Assembly (NCBI GenBank): GCA_021795135.1
Contig: JAJYPT010000015.1
Location: forward strand, 1-19,870
Length of the DNA stretch: 19,870 nucleotides
Direction of reading: 5' to 3'
Source of the DNA: Actinomycetes bacterium
Lineage (GTDB): Bacteria; Actinomycetota; Acidimicrobiia; Acidimicrobiales; JAJYPT01
The translations under genes were made by a program, and so were the position numbers. This document shows, piece after piece, positions 14,155 to 19,870 of the stretch (its first letter is position 1; each line of letters begins with the position of its first letter). The notes under the pieces are model-generated. The model saw only the letters and a program-made list of their open reading frames with translations. It had not been told where the DNA came from and ran no database searches.

Positions 14155-15702
14155 CTATAAAGGTAAATTTGGATGTTTTTTGAATACAGAAGTTACTTTT
14201 TTATCTTTCAAGGTTCTAAAGGCTTTAGCCAATATTGTCCTAGTTGCACTTGGTTCTATTACATCATCTATATAGCCCATTTCTGCAGCCATATAAGGGT
14301 TTGCATGTGAATCATAATATTGTGAGATAAGTTCTTCTCTTTTTTTCTGTGGAGCCAAAGTGGCAACGGGACTAAAGTGAAAAAAATCTACTAGTCCTTG
14401 AGGATCCATAACAGCCAATTCGGCAGAAGGCCATGCAAAAGACAGATCTGCTCCTATAGCTTTGGAATCCATCATTACATAAGCACCTCCATAAGCTTTA
14501 TGGACTATAAGTTGTACTCTTGGAACACTAGCTTCACAAAAAGCATAAAGTAGTTTGGCCCCTCTTCTGACCAAGCCATTTTTTTCTTGGGTAACTCCTG
14601 GCATAAATCCAGGTACATCTACAATTGTCAATATTGCAATACCAAAAGCATCACATGTTCTTATAAAACGAGCTCCCTTTTCGGAAGCATCTATATCCAA
14701 TACACCCGAAAGAACTTGTGGTTGATTTGCAACTATACCTACGACTTGACCTCCTATATGGGCAAAGCCACAAACTAGATTTCTAGCCCAATGAGAAAAA
14801 TATTCAAAAAAATCTCCATCGTCTACTAAAGAACTTATGATTTTTTTTATATCGTATGCTTGATTGAAATCTAATTGATCAAATTCAGGAATAAGTCTCA
14901 TAGGGTCATCGCTACTTGGAAGATCAATAGGGTGATCCAAATAATTAGAAGGTAAGAATTGAAGTAGTTTTGCTACCGAATCAAGGCATTCAAATTCATT
15001 GTCAGCTACAAAAGTAGCGACTCCAGAACGACTAGCATGGCTTAGAGCACCACCTAGTTGTTCAATACTTACATCTTCACCTGTAACTGCTTTGACTACA
15101 TCGGGTCCAGTAATAAACATATGACTAGTAGAAGCAACCATAAAGACAAAATCAGTCATAGCAGGACTATAAACTGCCCCACCAGCACAAGGACCCAAGA
15201 TAACACTAATTTGAGGTATTACTCCCGAAGAAGATACATTGCGAGAGAAAATTTCTCCATAAGAATGTAAAGCGACTACTCCTTCTTGGATACGAGCACC
15301 TGCTCCATCATTCAATCCAATCATAGGAACACCTATAGATTGGGCTAAATCCATAACTTTGTGAATCTTTTGGGCAAACACTTCTCCTAATGCTCCCCCA
15401 AAAACGGTAAAATCTTGACTAAAAATACAAACTTTTTTGCCTTTTATGGTACCAAACCCAGTAATAACACCGTCGGTGTAAGGATTGGAATCAGAACCAT
15501 TGTTCCCATTTGCTCTACTACGAGCTAACATATCTAGTTCTTGAAAAGATCCTTCGTCTAGTAAATAATCAATTCGTTCACGAGCTGTCAATTTCCCTCT
15601 AGAATGTTGTCTTTGGATAGCAGCAGCAGAACCAGGAGCTAGGGCCCTTTGTTTTTTTAAACGTAACTGATCTATCTGACTATTCATTGAAATATCAGAC
15701 AT
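14155..15702 (-). CDS. accD: Acyl-CoA carboxylase beta subunit (carboxyltransferase)
   Basis: A 515-residue carboxyltransferase of the AccD/PccB type. It moves carboxyl from carboxybiotin to acetyl- or propionyl-CoA, feeding fatty acid or methylmalonyl pathways. N- and C-terminal crotonase-like domains are visible. The oxyanion-hole blocks are GPCAGGAVYSPA (170-181) and DVPGFMPG (362-369) with KAYGGAY (402-408). The residue after GGAY, which is aspartate in propionyl-specific PccB, is valine here (409), suggesting acetyl-CoA or broad specificity. Start ATG 15702 has no ribosome site; TAAATT lies five bases upstream. It forms an operon with the epsilon-like gene and is divergent from aat, 43 bases away. 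The biotin-carrying alpha subunit is not in the window. Confidence 0.94.
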   Translation of the reverse strand: MSDISMNSQIDQLRLKKQRALAPGSAAAIQRQHSRGKLTARERIDYLLDEGSFQELDMLARSRANGNNGSDSNPYTDGVITGFGTIKGKKVCIFSQDFTVFGGALGEVFAQKIHKVMDLAQSIGVPMIGLNDGAGARIQEGVVALHSYGEIFSRNVSSSGVIPQISVILGPCAGGAVYSPAMTDFVFMVASTSHMFITGPDVVKAVTGEDVSIEQLGGALSHASRSGVATFVADNEFECLDSVAKLLQFLPSNYLDHPIDLPSSDDPMRLIPEFDQLDFNQAYDIKKIISSLVDDGDFFEYFSHWARNLVCGFAHIGGQVVGIVANQPQVLSGVLDIDASEKGARFIRTCDAFGIAILTIVDVPGFMPGVTQEKNGLVRRGAKLLYAFCEASVPRVQLIVHKAYGGAYVMMDSKAIGADLSFAWPSAELAVMDPQGLVDFFHFSPVATLAPQKKREELISQYYDSHANPYMAAEMGYIDDVIEPSATRTILAKAFRTLKDKKVTSVFKKHPNLPL

Positions 15703-15745
15703 AAGCTAATTTAACATTCGGAAAATTTAGGGAAAGATTTATCAT

Positions 15746-16450
15746 ATGCGAATACAACCTCCACCTTCTTCTTTGAGATTTCCAACAGCAGAACAAATTC
15801 TTAAAAAATTTAAAGAAGATAGGGCAGAATTAATTGCTACAGGTGGAATTATCACTCCTGCTATTTTATTATCAGCATATATCGCTGGTGCTTTTCCAAT
15901 GCCTATCAGTCCAGAAGGAAAAGAAACAATATTAGCGTGGTGGTCTCCCAATCCAAGAGGAATTTTACCTGTAGAAAGTTTCCGACCTAGTCGATCTTTA
16001 CGTAAATCTTGTTCTCATTATCATACAACTATTAACCACTGTTTTGAACAAGTCATAGATAATTGTTCTAATCCTGACCGACCCGGTGGGTGGATAACTC
16101 CTGAGATAAAAAAAAATTACATCGAGCTTCACAAGCTGGGGTGGGCTTTTAGTATTGAAACCTGGCAAGATTCAAATCAGCAAGAGCCTAAATTAGTAGG
16201 GGGGCTATATGGTGTAAGCATTGGGGGATTATTTGCAGGGGAATCTATGTTTCATAAGTCTAAAGATGCATCCAAAGTCGCACTTGTAAAGCTAGTAGAA
16301 ATTATGTCCCAGATACATAATCCTCTTATAGATGTTCAGTGGGCTACCCCTCATCTAAAAAGCCTCGGAGCAATAGAAATTTCTAGAACCCAATACGTAA
16401 AAAATTTGCAAAAATCCTTGGCTTGTGAACCCCCTAAAGAGTTCAGCTAA
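15746..16450 (+). CDS. aat: Leucyl/phenylalanyl-tRNA-protein transferase
   Basis: A 234-residue enzyme, the same length as the E. coli protein. It attaches Leu or Phe from aminoacyl-tRNA to N-terminal Arg or Lys of proteins, marking them for ClpS/ClpAP-type degradation. Family motifs are in order: YIAGAFPM (45-52), WWSPNPRG (65-72), GGLYGVSIGGLFAGESMFH (152-170) and DVQWATPHLKSLGA (196-209). ATG 15746 is preceded by AGGGAAAG at 15729-15736, somewhat far upstream. It is divergent from accD and converges on recR with only nine bases between stops, without an obvious terminator. Confidence 0.93.
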   Translation: MRIQPPPSSLRFPTAEQILKKFKEDRAELIATGGIITPAILLSAYIAGAFPMPISPEGKETILAWWSPNPRGILPVESFRPSRSLRKSCSHYHTTINHCFEQVIDNCSNPDRPGGWITPEIKKNYIELHKLGWAFSIETWQDSNQQEPKLVGGLYGVSIGGLFAGESMFHKSKDASKVALVKLVEIMSQIHNPLIDVQWATPHLKSLGAIEISRTQYVKNLQKSLACEPPKEFS

Positions 16451-16459
16451 GCTTGTAAG

Positions 16460-17059
16460 CTAGTTCATCATCTCTCTACGGCCCTCTAAAGCTCGCCCTA
16501 GGGTAATTTCATCTGCATATTCCAAATCTCCTCCTACAGGTAAACCACTGGCAAGACGAGTAACTTTGACACCTAGAGGTTGAATAAGCCTAACTAAATA
16601 CATAGCGGTAGCTTCTCCTTCTAGATTAGGATTAGTTGCGATAATAATTTCTTCTATCTTTTCTTGGTCAATTCTATAAAGCAGCTCTTTGATTCTAAGA
16701 CGATCTGGACCAATTCCTTCTAAGGGATTGATTGAGCCGTGCAGTACGTGATAAAAGCCTTTAAATTCTTGAGTACGTTCTAAAGCAACAATATCTCTAG
16801 GTTCTTCTACTACACAAATAAATTGTTGTTGTCTATTTTTATCATTGCAAATAGGACACAAATCTCCCTGAGATATATTAAAACAACGTTGACAAAAAGA
16901 AATTTGTTCTTTGACCTGGACTATTGCTCCAGCTAGTCGTAAAGCATCTTCTTTGGATATTTTTAATAAATGGTAAGCTAATCGCTGGGCTGATTTAGGA
17001 CCTATTCCTGGGAGTCTACCCAGCTCATCTATCAAAGCTTGAACTGATTTAACATACAC
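16460..17059 (-). CDS. recR: Recombination protein RecR
   Basis: A 199-residue RecR of normal length, part of the RecFOR route that loads RecA on gapped DNA. A helix-hairpin-helix LPGIGPKSAQRL (16-27) is followed by a zinc finger with cysteines 56, 59, 68 and 71 (C-x2-C-x8-C-x2-C). A Toprim domain runs from about 80 (ICVVEEPRD) through the ATNPNLEGEATA block, and the typical SGLPVGGDLEYAD ends it. The start is GTG at 17057-17059, three bases after the ybaB stop, with AAGGA about 11 bases upstream. The dnaX-ybaB-recR order is widely conserved. Confidence 0.96.
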   Translation of the reverse strand: MYVKSVQALIDELGRLPGIGPKSAQRLAYHLLKISKEDALRLAGAIVQVKEQISFCQRCFNISQGDLCPICNDKNRQQQFICVVEEPRDIVALERTQEFKGFYHVLHGSINPLEGIGPDRLRIKELLYRIDQEKIEEIIIATNPNLEGEATAMYLVRLIQPLGVKVTRLASGLPVGGDLEYADEITLGRALEGRREMMN

Positions 17060-17062
17060 TTG

Positions 17063-17416
17063 TTAAAAATCCTTATCAAAATCAGATATTTCTGGAGATA
17101 AAGGTGTAGATTCTGATAAATTTATGCTTCCTAAAGCTTGCTGATTTACCTCATTGGCTTTATTTACAGCATCTCTAATAGCTACCAAAATCAGATCTTC
17201 TAACATTGAAGGATCTTCTAATGTTTTCAAAGATTCATCTATATGTACCGATTTAAAATCAAAATCCCCACTTACTACAACTTTTACTGCTCCTGAAGCT
17301 GAAACTCCTTCTATGAGAACAGCAGAAGCATCTTGTTTTGCTTTCAAAAGTTGATCTTGAACTAATTGAGCCTGGCGTAATAGTTCTGCCATGTCCCATC
17401 CTGATTGTTCAGTCAT
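17063..17416 (-). CDS. ybaB: YbaB/EbfC nucleoid-associated protein
   Basis: A 117-residue small DNA-binding protein, dimeric in the family and of unclear cellular role. The N-terminus is helical (MAELLRQAQLVQDQLLKAKQ), followed by a three-strand sheet (GAVKVVVSGDFDFKSVHID) and a C-terminal helix (AIRDAVNKANEVNQQ), which is the YbaB layout. The start ATG overlaps the dnaX stop by one base (TAATG), with a strong GGGAGG ribosome site eight bases upstream inside dnaX, indicating translational coupling. recR follows after three bases. Confidence 0.94.
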   Translation of the reverse strand: MTEQSGWDMAELLRQAQLVQDQLLKAKQDASAVLIEGVSASGAVKVVVSGDFDFKSVHIDESLKTLEDPSMLEDLILVAIRDAVNKANEVNQQALGSINLSESTPLSPEISDFDKDF

Positions 17417-19197
17417 TATATATCTACCTCCCTAGCTCCTGGAAAAGTCTTCAAAACTTGATCTTGCAATGAAACTACATCTCTTTTAGGTAACGGTTGT
17501 TCACTAATATCAAATTCTTCTTCTAGTTCGGGTTCTTGAGAAGATCCCGGTTGTTGATGATTGGATTCTTGGTCTTGATCCAATACTAGATTTAAGGAGA
17601 TAGGACATTTAAAAAAGTTGCTTAGAGCCTGTTGAACCTCTAGTTTGTATTCCTCACAACGTTTTAAGTGTGGAGAATTGGGCAATGAAAAAAAGACTTG
17701 ATCTTTTTCTACTCCCGAAAATCTCCCAGCTATAAACAAAGCTTTAACTCTAGGTCGTAATTTAGTAATTAAATGGTCTCCCCAAGCAGATACAATTTGT
17801 TCTCGAGTGGGAAAAGCACCTAAAGACTTTGTAGCACTATTAGCAATAGTGCTATTGGAACTAAAGCTTTCAGTAGGTAAATCTTGTTCTGGTTCGGTAT
17901 TGTCTTTGTAGGTAATACTTTTTGATTGTTGAGAACGTAAAGCTTGTTTTAGGGCGCCAAAAGAATTACGAGAGACAGAAGATCTATTCTTTTCAGATTT
18001 ATCATCAGATTTATCAGAAACGGTAGAAGAAGTCTTTTTACTAATAGATTCTTGAGAACTTTGTTTGCTAATCAAACCACTAGAATCTTTAAAGCTCTTG
18101 ATAGTTTTTTCTAAAATAGATACTCTTTGTTCCAACTTAGCCAAAGAAGACTCTTCATCTGTAGTGAGAGACAAAACACCTACTTCTAGAGCTGTTCTTT
18201 GATCTATAACAGAAGGCATGCTAGCTTGTACTTTCCCTATTACTTCCATTGATCTTACCAATCTAGGCATTCCAAGACGTAAAAGTTGACTTTGAACTAC
18301 ATTCAAAGTTTCTCCTTCTACTGTTGCCAATTGGGGCGCCAAACTAACTAAAAAACCGTTTCTAAGAGAATCTAGAAGTTCATAGGCTATCCCTTGGGGA
18401 TCTTTACCAAAGTTAATTGCTTGTGCAATAGCTTGTATTGCTCTAGCGGAATCTTTTTCACATATTGCTTCTACTAATTCTAATCCAGTATTTGAACTAG
18501 TATTTAATTCCCCCCCAGCCGCAATTTGATCTAATGCAGAAAGAGCATCTCTAGCAGATCCAGAGCTTTTAGATATAGCAGCTTTCAAAGAAGTTTCACT
18601 CAATCCCAATTCAGCTTCTGTATTGATTTTTTCTAACAACAAAGACATAACTTGGGCTGAAAGTAAATTGAACTCTAAATGTTGAGTTCTACTTCGAATA
18701 GTAGGTAAAACTTTATGTGGATCAGTAGTAGCCAAAATAAAAATTACATGGCTAGGAGGTTCTTCTAACGTTTTCAATAAGGCATTCGAAGCAGCTGTAG
18801 AAAGCATATGAACTTCATCAATTATATAAACCTTAGATCTTCCTGGGGTTCCTAAAGAAGCTCTCGAAATAAGTTCTCGCATTGCATCTACTCCATTATT
18901 AGAAGCAGCGTCTAACTCATGCACATCTGGAGAATTACCTTGTGCTATAGATATACAAGATTGACACTCACAACAAGGTTCTCCTTCTTTTAGGTTTATA
19001 CAATTGAGAGCTTTAGCCAATATTCGAGCAGTAGAGGTTTTTCCTGTACCTCTGGGACCACTAAAAAGATAAGCATGAGAAATCTGAGCTTTAATAACAG
19101 AATTGCGCAAAGCAATAATAAGATGGTCTTGGCCTACAACTTGTGAAAAACGTTGGGGTCGATAACGGCGATAAAGAGATTGATAGGAAGTTTCCAC
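17416..19197 (-). CDS. dnaX: DNA polymerase III tau/gamma subunit
   Basis: A 593-residue clamp-loader ATPase that helps load the sliding clamp. Using the GTG start at 19195-19197, Walker A GPRGTGKTS lies at 47-55. A zinc module has cysteines 66, 75, 78 and 81, and Walker B DEVH is at about 127-130. The sensor segment IRSRT is near 168-172. Residues about 365-460 form a Ser/Lys-rich linker, then a C-terminal tau-like domain. GTG is preferred because VETSYQSLYRRYRPQRF matches the usual DnaX N-terminus; a TTG eight codons upstream (19219-19221) is possible. No ribosome site is seen; TAGTCT lies seven bases upstream. I found no canonical frameshift signal for a separate gamma form. Confidence 0.95.
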   Translation of the reverse strand: METSYQSLYRRYRPQRFSQVVGQDHLIIALRNSVIKAQISHAYLFSGPRGTGKTSTARILAKALNCINLKEGEPCCECQSCISIAQGNSPDVHELDAASNNGVDAMRELISRASLGTPGRSKVYIIDEVHMLSTAASNALLKTLEEPPSHVIFILATTDPHKVLPTIRSRTQHLEFNLLSAQVMSLLLEKINTEAELGLSETSLKAAISKSSGSARDALSALDQIAAGGELNTSSNTGLELVEAICEKDSARAIQAIAQAINFGKDPQGIAYELLDSLRNGFLVSLAPQLATVEGETLNVVQSQLLRLGMPRLVRSMEVIGKVQASMPSVIDQRTALEVGVLSLTTDEESSLAKLEQRVSILEKTIKSFKDSSGLISKQSSQESISKKTSSTVSDKSDDKSEKNRSSVSRNSFGALKQALRSQQSKSITYKDNTEPEQDLPTESFSSNSTIANSATKSLGAFPTREQIVSAWGDHLITKLRPRVKALFIAGRFSGVEKDQVFFSLPNSPHLKRCEEYKLEVQQALSNFFKCPISLNLVLDQDQESNHQQPGSSQEPELEEEFDISEQPLPKRDVVSLQDQVLKTFPGAREVDI

Positions 19198-19262
19198 AAT
19201 AATAAGACTAGCTTTGATCAAACAATAAACAAGATGGACAAATATTTAATTTCAAAAATAAA

Positions 19263-19366
19263 TGACGGCCAGGTAACTTGCGGCACACAAAGTAATCCAC
19301 TGAGAGCTGCTGCCTTCCGACCCTGACTCGGTTCGTGGTACCTTATTGCGCAAGGCCCAACCGCCA
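19263..19366 (-). ncRNA. ffs: Small bacterial SRP RNA (4.5S)
   Basis: On the minus strand the centre reads GTCAGGGTCGGAAGGCAGCAGC, a near match to the conserved 4.5S RNA tip that binds Ffh (E. coli GTCAGGTCCGGAAGGAAGCAGC). The ends pair: TGGCGG at the 5' side with CCGTCA at the 3' side, one G-U included. The length of about 104 suits the small type without an Alu domain. A TAGTAT box (19376-19381, complement) would start transcription near the 5' end. A T-rich tail follows at 19254-19262. Confidence 0.92.
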
Positions 19367-19435
19367 CAATTAACAATACTAGACTTAATCTCGTTATATA
19401 AAGCATTAATATGGCAATATATATAAGTCGCAACT

Positions 19436-19523
<88 letters not shown>

Positions 19524-19552
19524 TATTGTTCTGTTATAAACTAAACAGGTCT

Positions 19553-19586
19553 AAAGCCCTGGCTCTCACAGTCAGGGCTTTTTTAT
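19553..19586 (+). terminator. Intrinsic terminator after tRNA-Ser
   Basis: Nine-pair stem AAAGCCCTG/CAGGGCTTT (19553-19561, 19573-19581), an 11-base loop, then a run of T. This is the clearest rho-independent terminator of the window. Confidence 0.9.
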
Positions 19587-19823
19587 TGATCCTCCTGATA
19601 AAAATTTAAAACTGATTTTCTTTCTAATGACAAGATTTATTATTTTTTCTTTTAGATTTCGTAAAGAGATATAAGGTAGTTTTTGAACTATAAATTACAC
19701 AAGTTGAAGACATTTTTGAAATGTCCTCATTTGAAAAACAATAAGTAGGTGAACATTTATTACAGACCAAGTTAAAATCAGATTTGTAATAATTCTTTAT
19801 TCTTCAAGCTAAGGTAGTATTAC
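19587..19823. other. AT-rich gap with a small hairpin
   Basis: No gene is visible. GACATTT and AAATGTC (19709-19725) form a seven-pair inverted repeat around TTG, possibly an operator or a short hairpin. The last part probably holds the promoter of the gene starting at 19824. Confidence 0.4.
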
Positions 19824-19870
19824 ATGTCTTTAGAAGATGGTTCTTTGGAAACATTAGTATGTTTAATTAC
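19824..19870 (+). CDS. Start of an unidentified gene (partial)
   Basis: ATG 19824 opens a frame (MSLEDGSLETLVCLI) that stays open to the window edge. AAGG at 19811-19814 is a fair ribosome site nine bases upstream. With only about 15 residues no family can be named, and the gene itself is provisional. Confidence 0.4.
   Translation, partial: MSLEDGSLETLVCLI

Noticed and set aside
17832..17854. Ten-pair inverted repeat inside dnaX with a three-base loop, considered as a frameshift-stimulating hairpin for a gamma form
   Set aside because: No slippery heptamer lies at the right distance upstream. The only A-rich candidate (AGTAAAAAG, about 18030) lacks the needed pattern and is too far away.
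19198..19221. TTG start giving eight more residues to DnaX
   Set aside because: The added residues do not fit the conserved N-terminus; GTG 19197 starts directly before it.

Overview
The window is about 20 kb of AT-rich bacterial chromosome (roughly one third G+C by eye), densely packed with housekeeping genes. There is no sign of phage, insertion sequences, CRISPR or conjugation genes. Several features point to an actinobacterium with reduced G+C, possibly of the Acidimicrobiia type: a SufS-SufU iron-sulfur pair, an AccD-type carboxyltransferase followed by a tiny epsilon-like subunit, a dnaX-ybaB-recR cluster next to a small bacterial SRP RNA and tRNA-Ser, a lysC-asd pair, and several genes that look leaderless. 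The taxonomic placement is inference only.

Layout. 1-539: end of sufS, then sufU. 679-1071: a DUF2237 protein of unknown function. 1343-2938: prfC (release factor 3). 3021-5263: a divergent TetR repressor and 14-helix DHA2-type MFS exporter with a likely operator between them. 5264-5620: a gene-poor gap with strong hairpins and a G+C-richer patch that may be the relic of an aldo/keto reductase gene. 5621-8950 (minus): lysC-asd-GNAT, a probable three-gene operon; the aspartokinase carries a duplicated pair of ACT domains. 9077-9631: a cyclophilin. 9720-10400 (minus): a peptidase S51-like protein whose nucleophile serine is replaced. 10401-10774: a non-coding gap with a Fur-type palindrome. 10775-12925: a CPA2 cation/proton antiporter fused to two universal stress domains. 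13168-13902: a two-helix membrane protein with a degenerate GGDEF domain. 13980-15702 (minus): acyl-CoA carboxylase beta subunit plus a 55-residue epsilon-like subunit starting at TTG. 15746-16450: aat. 16460-19197 (minus): dnaX-ybaB-recR. 19263-19366 (minus): SRP RNA. 19436-19523: tRNA-Ser(GGA) with a strong terminator. The first codons of another gene may begin at 19824.

How the parts relate. SufS/SufU deliver sulfur for Fe-S assembly. LysC and Asd carry out the first two steps from aspartate toward lysine, methionine and threonine. AccD plus epsilon would form malonyl- or propionyl-CoA carboxylase with a biotin-carrying alpha subunit encoded elsewhere. DnaX, YbaB and RecR are the usual clamp-loader/recombination cluster. 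Prominent inverted repeats lie downstream of most transcription units, several starting within the stop codon. The most unusual items are the four-ACT aspartokinase, the S51-like protein without its serine, the degenerate GGDEF protein, and the short carboxylase subunit that is easy to miss. I saw no clear sign of a wholly new multi-gene system.
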